DNA of 41,449 nt from Okeania sp. KiyG1 (GCF_014132355.1 NZ_BLZO01000142.1:1-41449), one strand, 5' to 3'; numbered from the stretch's first letter, positions 1-9,368 are shown. Program-made: numbers and translations. The notes: a model not told the origin generated them from the sequence alone.

Positions 1-355
1 TAAAAATGGGATTAGTTCTTTGTTGAGTTGGCTTTCATAAGCAAAAGGATATTTTTTCTGCATAATTTTCTAGGAGAAAATCAAAGGGATTTATTGGTTT
101 TAGTTCGGCTATTATGTCAACTTCTATTTTGAGTTTATTTGTTTTTTGAAGAAAGTTTATTTTGCTAATAAAATTACTGTAGAGGTCTTGTTGCCAAGTA
201 ATTTGATGTTCTTGAGGTTCAATTTTTAGTGAATAATTTTGAATGGGGGTACGACAATGAGGAGAAGGTCGTAATCCTAATAAATGCGGACCGAGAATAA
301 TCGGGCGGTCAAAGTTATAAATAAGTTGATGATTGAGACTGACTTTTATTGACAT
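1..355 (-). pseudogene. Transglutaminase-like protein, N-terminal part, frameshifted and cut by window edge
   Basis: The 106-residue reading frame begins at 355 and ends at a TGA at 35-37. It resembles the bacterial transglutaminase-like N-terminal domain: a beta-rich start, a conserved 'LGPHLLGLRPSPH' stretch near residue 22, and 'W.QDLYSNF' near residue 54. Family members continue with an aromatic-Pro-Phe-aromatic segment and a helix. Exactly that appears one frame over: after a run of six A (plus-strand T6 at 52-57), shortening it to five would read 'EKYPFAYESQLNKELIPFL' and run out of the window. So the true gene is longer than 106 residues and has a +1 insertion, a slippage site, or a sequence error. 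Domain assignment is by recognition only. Confidence 0.55.
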
Positions 356-534
356 TATTATTTCTGCTATGAAACAGGAAACAGGTTGATTTTGAAACTG
401 TTTTTATCCTAGAGATAATCTTAATTATAACAATTCATAGAGAAATACTAAAAATCTAAATTAGCTAGTTATAGTTAATAATTTTACTGTTTTTTTGAGG
501 TTTAATAATTCTTGATTTATGACTAGGCTAGCAG

Positions 535-684
535 TTAACGAAGTCAGAAGTCAGAAGTCAGAAGTTAACCCACCCCCGCCCCTCCCAGGAGGGGAGCCAG
601 GAGGGGAAGTAGGGGATTTGAGCAACTATCCAAAAATATTTCGCCTTAAAAGGCGGGGTTTCACGACCCAATTATTTTGATAAT
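535..684 (-). repeat. Dispersed repeat R1, copy 1
   Basis: Begins with a 7-bp microsatellite (AAGTCAG)n, then a G-rich block, then the hairpin-like 'CGCCTTAAAAGGCGGGG' and a tail reading AATTATTTTGATAAT. The same unit recurs in opposite orientation at about 5674-5792 and 40400-40527. Noncoding. The rest of 356-1720 holds further repeats and no gene I can support. Confidence 0.7.
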
Positions 685-1017
685 AAATGGCTGCTATTAG
701 AGAAATAAAAGGTAATTTTTAGTTGATTTTGATTGATTTTCATTGTTCTTACTAAAGCTAGAAGTCCGGTAACATTAGCATAAATTAAGATAAAAAATTA
801 ATATATCAAAAACTGACTTAGAAGTAATAAAATTTTAGATATTATTTATATTTTTGAGAATATATAATTTTACTACAAATAGGAAAAATTAGTTGACCGG
901 AAGTTATGAGAATTTCTAATTGTCATCGAAATATTTTCTGCAAAATGAGGAAGGCTACCCTCGCAAGAAAAAAAACCATTATTTCCTGTAGATATTCACC
1001 CTTGGGTTTACCGAAAA

Positions 1018-1215
1018 ATTGTGGTTTAAAGCCTCCCCTTTTAAGGGGATAATAAGCGGTCGTTTGCGGAGCAGTCCGTTAGGATGGGATGGATGGGTTT
1101 CCTAACCATATCCAATCGACCAAGAGAAGAAAAATTTTCATGAATTTGTCAATCCTATCCGTTTCAAGGTGAGGTAATTATACATTATTCATTATTCATT
1201 ATTAATTGTTGAAAC
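1018..1215 (+). repeat. Dispersed repeat R2, copy 1
   Basis: Starts 'GGTTTAAAGCCTCCCCTTTT', continues with 'AAGCGGTCG', a variable GC-rich middle, 'CATATCCAATCGACCAAGAG', and ends in a 7-bp AT-rich microsatellite. Copies or parts recur at 7370-7565, 19979-20096, 20800-20930, 31105-31313 (reverse) and 39415-39535. Confidence 0.75.
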
Positions 1216-1426
1216 TAACGATATAAACGGACATGATATAATTAACATTATTCTCTACCAAATTTAACATTATGGTGGAGAATTTTTTATTTTGGTATCT
1301 TTGTCAACAATTAAGTTTTTTGACCAGGAGTCAGGAGGACCTCCTCATACTAAATCCGGCAATCGAAAGAACCGTTATTATGAAGGTAAGGCAGAAGGGT
1401 TAGAGAAGAATTTGAAAAACGGACTT

Positions 1427-1557
1427 TTACAGCGGTTTTCATTTGGGTAAACCACAGTAGGGGCGATTTCCGTTCCGGAATGCTCCGCAAACGCGCATCG
1501 CTCCTACAAAATTTTTGCTTGTGAAGATGTGGTTAATAAATTTGAAAAGCGCTGTAA
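1427..1557. mobile_element. Small inverted-repeat element (MITE-like), TTACAGCG family, copy 1
   Basis: Ends are inverted copies of TTACAGCGnTTTTCA; internal 'GGGTAAACCACAGTAGGG' and 'GCTTGTGAAGATGTGGTT' are shared with the copy at 38957-39063. The centre holds a GC-rich palindrome-derived segment. It sits inside another imperfect inverted pair (ACTAAATCCGG near 1350 and CCGGATTTGGT near 1562). No coding capacity. Confidence 0.7.
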
Positions 1558-1720
1558 TAACCGGATTTGGTATCAGGAGTCAGAAGATGGAGAGAAGGCA
1601 TCATGGATATGATATTACCCATGGACTCATCATCTCAAGTATAATTCTGGAAAATATGTAGCAGCAAATATTAAATCCTGTAAAGATTATATTCAAGTTA
1701 AAAATAACAGAGTCAAGTAG

Positions 1721-2518
1721 ATGATTAAATCCGATCAATTTGATAAAAATATATTCAAACTAATTCAAGTTATTTTACCTGAATTAATCGGCTTTATAGG
1801 AGCGATCGCTATATGGCAACTACTAGCAATGCACTATAGTTCAATCATTCTACCTTCTCCTCTAGAAACTCTAGTCGCTCTGAAAAATTTAGCAACAGCA
1901 AATAAATTAACTATGGCCATTTCAACTACTACTTTAAATGCAATTAGTGGTTTCACAATAGCAACATTAAGTGGCTGTTTCCTGGGAATAATATCTGGTA
2001 TAAAACCTTTGATTAGTCGAGCAGTCAGACCTCTAATTACTGCTTTGCAAGGAGTACCACCTATTGCTTGGATTGTAATTGCATTACTTTGGTTTGGCAC
2101 TGGTAATTCTACTTCAATATTTACTGTTGCTGTTGCTACTTTACCTATTATCTTTATTGGTGCTGTGGAAGGTGTGAGAAATATCAATTCACAGTTAATC
2201 GAAATGGCTTTTACTTTTAAAATTCCCATCAAAAATTTATTATTAGACTTATATTATCCACATTTATTATCAAGTTTATTTCCTTCAATAGCATCTGGAT
2301 TAGGATTAGCTTGGCGAGTGGCAATAATGTCTGAATTATTATCATCAGAAACAGGTATTGGTGCAGAAATGAATCTAGCTAGAATTAATCTTGATACAGC
2401 GGAAGTAATGGCATGGGTGGTTGTAACAGTAGTATTGATTTTGATATCTGAATATTTAGTTATTCGCCCCATCCGCAGATTTTTGGAACCTTGGCATTAT
2501 GGTGAAAAAAATAAGTAG
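1721..2518 (+). CDS. ABC transporter permease, TauC/SsuC/NrtB type
   Basis: A 265-residue integral membrane protein with about six hydrophobic segments, typical of the BPD_transp_1 permeases of the nitrate/sulfonate/taurine group. The ATPase-contact (EAA) loop lies near residues 160-185 (EMAFTFKIPIKNLLLDLYYP), followed by the usual 'GLGLAWRVAIMSELL'. N-terminus is cytoplasmic and short. A matching ATPase (6416) and binding protein (7566) are on the same strand, but are separated from it by three genes on the other strand, so the permease must have its own promoter. No convincing ribosome-binding site is visible ahead of the ATG. Substrate is not deducible; the family imports nitrate, cyanate, sulfonates, taurine or thiamine precursors. 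Confidence 0.85.
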   Translation: MIKSDQFDKNIFKLIQVILPELIGFIGAIAIWQLLAMHYSSIILPSPLETLVALKNLATANKLTMAISTTTLNAISGFTIATLSGCFLGIISGIKPLISRAVRPLITALQGVPPIAWIVIALLWFGTGNSTSIFTVAVATLPIIFIGAVEGVRNINSQLIEMAFTFKIPIKNLLLDLYYPHLLSSLFPSIASGLGLAWRVAIMSELLSSETGIGAEMNLARINLDTAEVMAWVVVTVVLILISEYLVIRPIRRFLEPWHYGEKNK

Positions 2519-2810
2519 GGTTTTCAAGAATTTAGAATTTAGAATTTAGAATTTAGAATTTAGCATTACCTCTCCTTGAAAAGAAGAGGATTGGGTTAAA
2601 AGGAATGTTTTTCTTTCACTAGCCACAGTTCAGGTGTTCCCTGTTCCCTGTGTCCTCACGCTTTGCAATATTTTATGAAATTGGTATAACTCATACAATT
2701 CAAGGGAATGAAGCTGACCGCTGATTGCTGAACTGCTGTTTGTGCAGCATTCCGTCAGGAAAGGCTTTTTAACAATTAAAATCTGAACAGTATCCAACCA
2801 GAAATAGCAC

Positions 2811-3968
2811 CTAAAAAATCATCAAAATAATATTTATCTTCCAACGAAAATTTATCAGACAAGCACATATAGCAATTAACCAAGTTTGCCAATTAATAAG
2901 TGTCGAGCTAGATAATGTCAGAAAAGCAGATGCCATTAAAGCAATAGAAGTAACATTAATAGCATCAAGTAATTCACAAGTCCACCGAAAATTACGCATT
3001 TGTGGAACCAAAGAATTGAGTGCAGCACTAAACAAAAATGCAGGTAATAAAATTGAAATAGTCCCTACTATTGCCCCTGGTAATCCTAATAATAAATAGC
3101 CGATAAAAGTGACGCTGGAAATCAAAGGTCCTGGTGTGATTTGTCCGATAGCAATAGCATCCAACAATTGTTGCTGAGTTAACCAATGAAACTGATCTAC
3201 TAAATCTTGTAGGAAGGCAATTAATACATAACCACTGCCATATAATAAACTGCCTACCTTCAGGCAAAAACTACTAAGTTTCCATAGAGAAATCTCGGAT
3301 GTTGTCAGGATATCAATCAATAAAAATACTCCCAGGAGTATCAATAAAATTATCAGTGTTTTTGGTAATCGAATTCTAGAATTTTCCGAAGGTATATTTA
3401 CCGGAGTTTCAGTGGTAAATTCCCGATAAAAATGAAGCCAAAACATACCCAAAAAACCCCCAAGAAGAATAACAATTATGTTATTTAATCCCAAGATTGA
3501 TGCTGGTATCACAAAGATGACAATTACTGCCAAACTCCAGTGTTTTATTGCTGTTTTGCCCAATTTATAGACAGGCACTAAAATTAAGGATAGAACAACT
3601 GGTTTAATCCCATCTAGAAAAGGTGTAACTTCAGGAAGTGAGCCAAATTGATTGTAGAGGATAGCCAAAGCAATTGCAATTAGAGCTGATGGGAAAACTA
3701 AACAAAGACCAGCAATAGCAAATCCCCACCATCCACTTTGCAAATAACCAACATGAGTAGCAATTTCCACAGTATTTGGTCCAGGGAGCAGGTTGGTAGC
3801 GCCAAAAAAGTCGATAAATTGGTCTTGAGTAAGCCATTTTCGCTTATCAGTAACTTCAGATTTGATCATAGCAATGATGGCTGGCATACCACCAAAACCG
3901 ATACTACCTACTTTGAGAAAAACACTTGCTAGTTCGAGGAGTCGTTGCAATTTTTCTTTGCTAATCAA
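2811..3968 (-). CDS. chrA: ChrA-family chromate transporter
   Basis: A 385-residue membrane protein built of two homologous CHR halves. The N-half carries the hallmark 'GFGGMPA' (about residues 24-30) and 'WLTQDQFIDFFGATNLLPGPN' split around residues 45-66; the C-half repeats a weaker version, with 'WLTQQQLLDAIAIGQITPGP' near residue 265. This is the usual length for two-domain CHR proteins, which export chromate by proton exchange and may act on sulfate-like anions. It lies between the permease gene and the E1-like gene, convergent with the permease and in the same direction as the E1-like gene, 600 bp downstream of it, so cotranscription is doubtful. Real substrate in this organism is unknown. 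Confidence 0.88.
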   Translation of the reverse strand: MISKEKLQRLLELASVFLKVGSIGFGGMPAIIAMIKSEVTDKRKWLTQDQFIDFFGATNLLPGPNTVEIATHVGYLQSGWWGFAIAGLCLVFPSALIAIALAILYNQFGSLPEVTPFLDGIKPVVLSLILVPVYKLGKTAIKHWSLAVIVIFVIPASILGLNNIIVILLGGFLGMFWLHFYREFTTETPVNIPSENSRIRLPKTLIILLILLGVFLLIDILTTSEISLWKLSSFCLKVGSLLYGSGYVLIAFLQDLVDQFHWLTQQQLLDAIAIGQITPGPLISSVTFIGYLLLGLPGAIVGTISILLPAFLFSAALNSLVPQMRNFRWTCELLDAINVTSIALMASAFLTLSSSTLINWQTWLIAICACLINFRWKINIILMIF

Positions 3969-3999
3969 TGACTTCTATCCTTAACTAATTTTCTAAGTT

Positions 4000-4149
4000 A
4001 TATCATGTCCGGTAGCATCGGTATTGTATAGAGAAGGTAAGGAAGAAGGAAGAAGGAAGAAGGAAGAAGCTTTAAGAGAAGGAAAAACCTTATATGGCGC
4101 TAGATATTTCCACAACTTTATATACAAACGATACCAACGGACATGATAT
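4000..4149. mobile_element. Small inverted-repeat element, ATATCATGTCCGG family
   Basis: Bounded by ATATCATGTCCGG and its inverse; the middle holds a GAAGGAA heptamer microsatellite. Related copies at 9180-9313, 31314-31520 and, altered, 24408-24656. Confidence 0.65.
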
Positions 4150-4345
4150 TATTACTATATAAACATCTCTTAAAATAGTTTAATCCCTATTATAATTATT
4201 TTTTAAGGAGCCTTAATTTATAATATATTTGATTTTTTTACTCTAATAATGATAGCAATTATCATATTGCTGATGTTCAAAATTATAGGTTTGATGGAAG
4301 AGGGAATATAGCAAAAAAATACAAGTGTACCTCGAAAATTAAAAA

Positions 4346-4560
4346 TGGTATATTCGAGAAAATTAGTATTAAAAATTAGCTCCTAAGTTGACTTTACCTA
4401 TCCATTTTTTCTTCCCTCTTCCTTCTTCCCTTTTCCTTCTTCCTTCTTCCTTCTTCAATGGTATATTCGAGAAAATTAGTATTAAAAATTAGCTCCTAAG
4501 TTGACTGTCCCCATCCATTTTTTCTTCCTTCTTCCTCCCCCCTTTTAAAGGGGGGCAAGG
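4346..4560. repeat. Tandem duplication, period 113 bp
   Basis: Two copies of a segment starting 'TGGTATATTCGAGAAAATTA' at 4346 and 4459, each followed by TTCCTTC-type microsatellite. Upstream, 4250-4266 contains the inverted repeat ATGATA-5-TATCAT, which resembles half of a Fur-type operator but is too weak to call. No gene in 3969-4576. Confidence 0.7.
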
Positions 4561-4576
4561 GGGATGCTTTCCTTCT

Positions 4577-5320
4577 TCAAATATCTCCGCAAACTGAACA
4601 ATTTGACTGCCTATAAATATCAAATTTCTGAAATGTCATCTGCCGTAAATTACAAATTAATAGTTTTCCTAACAGAGGTTCTCCTAGTCCGGAAATTACT
4701 TTAATCGCCTCCGTCGCGGCCATACAAGCAATCGTTCCAGAAACACTTCCAAATACTGGAAACTCTCTTTTCCAAATGTTAGGTTTTTCCGGATACAAAC
4801 AAGACAAACATGGGGTCTGACCAGGAATAATAGTTGTAATCTGCGCTTCCATTTCATACATGGCGCACTCTACCAGAGGTTTCTTCTGACGAACTATTTC
4901 GGAGTTCATGGCAAAACGTTCTTCAAAGAGTGGAGCACAGTCTACAACTAAATCGACTTCTCTCACCAAGCGCTCTACATTGCTTTCAGATATGTTTTCA
5001 GGAATAGCTTCAATTTCTACATGAGGGTTTAACTCTTTTAACCGACGTGTTGCTGATTCTACTCGCGATCTACCTATACCATCATAAGTCATCAAAAGCT
5101 GTCGGTTTAAGTCAGAAGGTTTAATATTACCTCCATGAGCTAAGACAAGTTTTCCTATTCCCGCAGCTGCTAGTTCTAAAGCTACGACGCTACCAACACC
5201 ACCAACACGGGAGATTAAAACCGATGCTTGTTTGAGTTTTTCCTGTCCTTGTTCGCCGAAACCAGGTACCCACATCTGCCATTGATAGGTTGCTTTTTCT
5301 TCTTCTGTTAATTTTTTCAT
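4577..5320 (-). CDS. HesA/MoeB/ThiF-family E1-like adenylyltransferase
   Basis: A 247-residue protein of the ubiquitin-E1-like family that adenylates the C-terminal Gly-Gly of a small sulfur carrier. Visible: N-terminal 'PGFGEQGQEKL', nucleotide-binding 'RVGGVGSV' (residues 38-45), the adenylation-site 'SDLNRQLL', a long Rossmann core, and two zinc-binding Cys pairs, CLSC in the middle and CSVC at the C-terminus. 'FPVFGSVSGTIA' is close to HesA, the paralogue found with nif genes in nitrogen-fixing cyanobacteria, rather than to housekeeping MoeB. A MoaD/ThiS-like gene lies 470 bp upstream on the same strand, the natural partner. The gap between them contains an inserted element, so the pair was probably once closer. 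Role in Mo/W cofactor, thiamine or Fe-S metabolism cannot be separated from sequence. Confidence 0.82.
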   Translation of the reverse strand: MKKLTEEEKATYQWQMWVPGFGEQGQEKLKQASVLISRVGGVGSVVALELAAAGIGKLVLAHGGNIKPSDLNRQLLMTYDGIGRSRVESATRRLKELNPHVEIEAIPENISESNVERLVREVDLVVDCAPLFEERFAMNSEIVRQKKPLVECAMYEMEAQITTIIPGQTPCLSCLYPEKPNIWKREFPVFGSVSGTIACMAATEAIKVISGLGEPLLGKLLICNLRQMTFQKFDIYRQSNCSVCGDI

Positions 5321-5380
5321 CTAGTTAATGTATTTATTTGAAAGTTTCCAAGTCAGTTCTAAAATGAAGACAAATAATTA

Positions 5381-5658
5381 GGGTTTGCGCTCAAAAGTCT
5401 TTTTGCTCTTTGTAGTAGTCAGTAGAGGTTATTTCCTAAGGTCATGCTCCGCAAACGTGAATCAACCGTACAGTAGTCAGGAGGAAAGGGGAATTTAGAG
5501 GAGGTAGGAGTAAGAGTTGTCCCTCAATTTTTCTGTTCTTGTCTACCTTTTATGCGTGCCTTTTTGAGCATGAAGAGCTGAAACCAGGGCACTTTTTGGG
5601 AATCTAAAAAGGGTCAAGCAAATATCAGTCAATGCTTTTAGATTAGATTGGTAAGTCC
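5381..5658. mobile_element. Small inverted-repeat element with 6-bp target duplication (GGG..CCC family), copy 1
   Basis: Flanked by TAATTA at 5375-5380 and 5659-5664. Ends are related inverted repeats (GGGTTTGC / GCAAACCC-like; right end reads GGACTTACC inverted). Shares the internal 'GAATTTAGAGGAGGTAGGAG' with the copy at 8673-8905. No open frame. Confidence 0.75.
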
Positions 5659-5673
5659 TAATTAATTTATCAA

Positions 5674-5794
5674 AATAATTGGGTCGCCCAACCCCACCTT
5701 TTAAGGCGAAATATTTTGGGATCGAACCTCCCCGTTACAAAAATAACTTCTGTACGGGCGAATCGCCATTCGCCCCTACTTACTTCTGACTTCA
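5674..5794 (+). repeat. Dispersed repeat R1, copy 2, with terminal palindrome
   Basis: Reads 'AATAATTGGGTCGCCCAACC', then 'CCTTTTAAGGCGAAATATTTTGGGATCG' in part, and ends in a palindromic segment of the type GTACGGGCGAAT/ATTCGCCCCTAC. Ends directly at the 3' end of the MoaD-like gene. Confidence 0.6.
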
Positions 5795-6076
5795 TCAGCC
5801 GCCTGCTAGTGGGGAAAGTAAACTAATCTCGTCTCCTTCTTTAATTTCTACAGGACTATTCCAAGGAATTTGAGCATCACCAATAACTAAAAGAATAGTT
5901 GAGCGTAAATTTCCGCTAGAATCTAGGAGTAAATTTTGCAATGAATCACCGTGATTTTCAACAAGTTTATTAACCAGTTGCTTAACTGAACAAGGAGTTT
6001 CTAGTTGGATAGTTTCAGAGTCAATTCCCCCTACAACTTGTTTGATTTGTGCAAAATAATTCACTTTTATTGCCAT
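5795..6076 (-). CDS. MoaD/ThiS-family sulfur carrier protein
   Basis: A 93-residue ubiquitin-like protein ending in the diagnostic LAGG, the Gly-Gly that is adenylated and thiocarboxylated by an E1-like enzyme. The body has the MoaD pattern: 'VNYFAQIKQVVG' at the start, a 'SVKQLVNKLVENHG' helix near residue 30, and 'EIKEGDEISLLSPLAGG' at the end. Size is normal. It lies upstream of and in the same orientation as the HesA/ThiF-like gene, and divergent from the ABC ATPase across a 340-bp AT-rich regulatory gap. Could serve molybdopterin, tungstopterin or thiazole synthesis; MoaE and MoaA are not in the window. Confidence 0.85.
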   Translation of the reverse strand: MAIKVNYFAQIKQVVGGIDSETIQLETPCSVKQLVNKLVENHGDSLQNLLLDSSGNLRSTILLVIGDAQIPWNSPVEIKEGDEISLLSPLAGG

Positions 6077-6252
6077 AGCTATTTTGAGAATGTCTATAGT
6101 ACATTCATAGAACTTTTTTCAGTGTGATTAGTAGTAATAATTATATATTTATTTGCATAAGTCAAGTAATTTTTTGGAAATATTAAAATAAATGTTAAGA
6201 GCTTCTAAATCAACTAAACGACAGGATTAGAAGAACTTTGACAGTTTGTCTT

Positions 6253-6281
6253 TTGACATAGTTAAACCTATTGTTTATAAT
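6253..6281 (+). promoter_or_regulatory. Consensus sigma-70 promoter ahead of the ABC ATPase gene
   Basis: TTGACA at 6253-6258, a 17-bp spacer and TATAAT at 6276-6281: both hexamers are perfect. Start of transcription would be near 6288, giving a leader of about 130 nt to the ATG at 6416. No riboswitch fold was recognised in that leader. Confidence 0.7.
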
Positions 6282-6415
6282 ATTTAACGCTATTATATTA
6301 GGAGTTTAAAAATAATTCATTAGAAAATAAAATCTAGGAATTTAAGAAGCAGGTCTCCAAAATACCACTAAACCAAGAGTTAAAAATTATTCCTATAGTT
6401 AGTAATTATGCTAAT

Positions 6416-7165
6416 ATGATTGTCTTAGAAAACATTCACCATAAATACAGTAACCTCACGGTACTTAATAATATTAATATTCACCTAAAACCAGGAAAAA
6501 TATTATGTTTAACAGGACCTTCTGGTTGCGGAAAAACTACTCTTTTACAAATCATAGCAGGCATAATTAAACCAACTTCAGGTAAGATAAAAAATCAATT
6601 TGTACAGACAAGTTATGTTTTCCAAGAAGCAAGACTACTTCCCTGGTTTACTACTTTAGAAAATATTGCTTTTGGTTTAAAAGCAAAAAGAATAACGAAA
6701 AAACAACGTCAAAAAATAGCGATCGCTCTGGCTCAACAATTAGGTATTAACGAAGCAGCTAACCAATACCCACATCAACTTAGTGGTGGAATGCAGCAGC
6801 GAGTTGCTTTGGGGAGAGCATTAGCAGTGGAACCCGATCTACTTTTGCTAGATGAGCCTTTTAGTGCTTTAGATATTGGTAGAAAACGCGATTTCCAGAG
6901 GCTATTGTTAAAGTTATTGAGCGAACGTAATATGGCAGCTATTTTAGTTTCCCATGACTTAGCAGAAGCAGTCTTAGTAGCAGACAACTTGATTATTTTA
7001 TCACCCTCTCCTAGTAACATTGTCTATGAGTGGCAACCCGATAGACCGCCAACAGTAAGAGATGAGGCATACATTTACAAAACACTTTCTCAACTTTTGA
7101 TGATTCCAGAAGTAGCGACTTGTTTCCGACTATCCACTGGATTATTTGTTGGTTCTAGCAGTTAG
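6416..7165 (+). CDS. ABC transporter ATP-binding protein, TauB/SsuB/NrtD type
   Basis: A 249-residue cytoplasmic ATPase. All signatures are present: Walker A 'GPSGCGKTT' (about 34-42), Q-loop 'VFQEARLLPW', signature 'LSGGMQQRVALGRALA', Walker B 'LLLLDEPFSALD' and the H-loop 'ILVSHDLAEAV'. The 'LLPW' after the Q-loop and the length match the nitrate/sulfonate/taurine importer ATPases. Partners are the permease at 1721 and the binding protein at 7566. A perfect-consensus promoter sits at 6253-6281. Downstream, 400 bp of repeats separate it from the binding-protein gene, so that gene may be transcribed separately. Confidence 0.9.
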   Translation: MIVLENIHHKYSNLTVLNNINIHLKPGKILCLTGPSGCGKTTLLQIIAGIIKPTSGKIKNQFVQTSYVFQEARLLPWFTTLENIAFGLKAKRITKKQRQKIAIALAQQLGINEAANQYPHQLSGGMQQRVALGRALAVEPDLLLLDEPFSALDIGRKRDFQRLLLKLLSERNMAAILVSHDLAEAVLVADNLIILSPSPSNIVYEWQPDRPPTVRDEAYIYKTLSQLLMIPEVATCFRLSTGLFVGSSS

Positions 7166-7330
7166 TCATTTCAGTTATCAGTTATCAGTTATCAGCTATT
7201 GCTTTTAGTTTAGGAGCAAAGCTTTATTAATTGTCTTACTACAAAAGTGACTTCCCTTGCTCTTAAAGTTATTAATTTAAACACTTTTCTGAAGGAGATA
7301 TTCTTGTTGTTGATAGCTGACTGCTTACGT
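7166..7330 (+). repeat. Intergenic repeat, empty-site copy
   Basis: Starts with (AGTTATC)n and continues 'AGCTATTGCTTTTAGTTTA'. A second copy at about 8612-9010 carries the 8673-8905 element in its middle; here the site is uninterrupted (ATTAATTGTCTTAC at 7231-7244). Confidence 0.65.
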
Positions 7331-7369
7331 TAGTCGCCTACTTTTTTTGATTCTAATTTTACCGAATAA

Positions 7370-7565
7370 TTAAGGTTTAAAGCCTCTCCTTTCAAGGAGA
7401 AACAAGCGGTCGAGGAATGGCGTTAGCGGAGCGGCTCTGATAAGAGCGGGTCTCCTCGCCATATCCAATCGACCAAGAGAGAAAAATTTTTCCTTTGAGT
7501 CAATCCTCTTCTTTTCAAGGAGAAGAAATTATTAATTATTAATTATTAATTATTAATTATTAAGA
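7370..7565 (+). repeat. Dispersed repeat R2, copy 2
   Basis: Full copy: 'GGTTTAAAGCCTCTCCTTTC', 'AAGCGGTCG', 'CCATATCCAATCGACCAAGA', ending in five AT-rich heptamers (TTAATTA) that run up to the start of the binding-protein gene, leaving no normal ribosome-binding site before its ATG. Confidence 0.75.
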
Positions 7566-8582
7566 ATGCTTAATCAAAAACGTCGTCAATTTTTACAATT
7601 AATATTAGCTACTACTGGTTTAACATTTACTACTAATTTATCTGAGGGAAAAGCAGAAAAAATTATCGCTCAGTCTGAAGAAAAACTGTCAAACTTAGCC
7701 ATTGGTGGCTCTCCAATTATGATTACAATTCTGCTAGCCTATTTAGCAGAACAAAGTACAATTAAAAACTTAGTAGAAACAGTAGACTTCCGTATTTGGA
7801 AGACTCACGACCAACTCCGAGCAGATGCTGTTTCTGGAAAACTACAAGTATCAGCAACTCCTACATCCCTTGCAGCAAATCTATATCAAAGAAAAGTTCC
7901 GATAAAATTACTTAATGTACTGGTTTGGGGAGTCTTAAATATTTGGTCCAACCAAAATATCCGCAGTTTTGAAGATTTAAAAAACAAAACATTACTAATA
8001 GCTTTCCGGGGCGGTTTACCTGCTCAATTATTCTTTTATTTAGCCAAAGAAAATGGATTAGATCCAGAGAAAGATTTAAAAATTCAATACACCACAGACT
8101 TTGCTCAAGCAGTGCAATTATTATTAGCTGGTCGTGGTGATGCAGCTCTTTTATCTGAACCTGCGGGTACTGGTGCTGAACTTCGCGGTCAACAACAAGG
8201 ATTAGATATAAAACTGGCAATTAATTTACAAGAAGAATGGGGAAAAGTGACAGGTAGAGCGCCTCGTTTTCCCCAAGCAGGAACTTTAGCTTTAACTTCT
8301 TTAATTGATAAATATCCCGATATAATTCAGACTATCCAAAATGGATTAGTTGAGGCGGTAAATTGGTCTCAAAAAAATCCTGATGATGCTGCTGCTTTGG
8401 GAGCAAAATATCTAGGATTGAAAGCTCCTGTTATTAAAAAATCTCTGGGATATACGCCATTAGAAATGGTGAGTGCTAAGGATGCAAAAGAGGATTTAGA
8501 GTTTTGGTATTCTCGTTTATTGGAGCAAAATCCTAAACTTTTTGGTGGAAGTTTGCCCGATGATGAATTTTATTATGGATGA
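7566..8582 (+). CDS. ABC transporter substrate-binding protein, NitT/TauT (TauA/SsuA) type
   Basis: A 338-residue exported protein. Residues 5-30 form a twin-arginine signal (KRRQFLQLILATTGL), so it is probably exported folded by Tat into the periplasm. The mature part has the two-lobed NMT1/TauA fold: 'FEDLKNKTLLIAFRGGLPAQ' marks the hinge-side motif and 'VQLLLAGRGDAALLSEPAG' the second lobe. 'ALTSLIDKYPDIIQTIQNGL' is typical of the C-terminal half. Ligand-binding residues cannot be assigned to a substrate. The gene follows its ATPase on the same strand, with a dispersed repeat inserted between, and is followed at 9369 by an outer-membrane porin that could admit the substrate. Confidence 0.85.
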   Translation: MLNQKRRQFLQLILATTGLTFTTNLSEGKAEKIIAQSEEKLSNLAIGGSPIMITILLAYLAEQSTIKNLVETVDFRIWKTHDQLRADAVSGKLQVSATPTSLAANLYQRKVPIKLLNVLVWGVLNIWSNQNIRSFEDLKNKTLLIAFRGGLPAQLFFYLAKENGLDPEKDLKIQYTTDFAQAVQLLLAGRGDAALLSEPAGTGAELRGQQQGLDIKLAINLQEEWGKVTGRAPRFPQAGTLALTSLIDKYPDIIQTIQNGLVEAVNWSQKNPDDAAALGAKYLGLKAPVIKKSLGYTPLEMVSAKDAKEDLEFWYSRLLEQNPKLFGGSLPDDEFYYG

Positions 8583-8672
8583 TAAATATGACAGAATTTA
8601 TGTAAGCATTCAGCCGTCAGCTATCAGCTATCAGCTATTGCTTTTAGTTTACTATAAAAGCTTGATTAATTA

Positions 8673-8905
8673 GGGTATGCTGAAAAAGTCTTTTAGTAGG
8701 GGTAGGAGACAGGAGACAGGAGACAGGAGAAATAGGAATTTAGAGGAGGTAGGAGTAAGAATTGTAAGAATGATTTTTCTGCCCAACTATGCGCCTAAAA
8801 TACTAACTTTTTGAGTGTTTTAGACTGAAAACTAAGCACTTTATTCGATCCTGAAAAGGCTAAATTCTTTATATGTCAATGCTTTTAGGTTTAATCAGTA
8901 AGCCC
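8673..8905. mobile_element. Small inverted-repeat element with 6-bp target duplication, copy 2
   Basis: Flanked by TAATTA (8667-8672 and 8906-8911). Ends GGGTATGCTGAAAAAGTC and, inverted, GGGCTTACTGATTAAACC. It interrupts a longer repeat whose uninterrupted copy is at 7166-7330, so the insertion can be seen directly. It contains an AGGAGAC heptamer microsatellite. Confidence 0.85.
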
Positions 8906-9179
8906 TAATTATCTTACTAGAAAAGTTGGCTCCCTTGCCCTTAAAGTCTATATTAATTTAAACACTGTCCTTAAGAAGAGAGTCTTGTTGCACTCGAACT
9001 GACAGCAAGCTAGCTGTTTGTGCAGCATTCCGCAGGAAATATTTACGAATTTATTAATCGCTGAAGGAACTAATTACTTGGCAATAATAGATATAGAGTT
9101 TCTCTTATAAATGAGATACATTTCCTAGTTAAAATGAAACTCCCCATTTCCGTCAGAACCGAGATAGAAATTCCTATTA

Positions 9180-9313
9180 ATATGATGTCCGGATAATAAG
9201 TGATAAAAAAGTTTTTGTTTGTAGTTTTGCTCTAGCCCCTGAAATATCTATCTTCTTACTCAACTTCTACTACGAGAGCTTCTAACTTATCACTATTTAA
9301 CTGGACATGATAT
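9180..9313. mobile_element. Small inverted-repeat element, ATATCATGTCCGG family
   Basis: Left end ATATGATGTCCGGATAATAA, right end inverse with 'CTATTTAACTGGACATGATAT'. Lies just upstream of the porin gene and may supply or displace its promoter. Confidence 0.65.
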
Positions 9314-9368
9314 AACATCTAGTCTAGAGTTCAATTTTTAATAAAATTAATTTTTTAAGGAGTTAAAT

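Noticed and set aside
4249-4311. 20-codon hydrophobic frame before the HesA-like gene
   Set aside because: No ribosome-binding site near the ATG and no similarity to a known small membrane subunit.
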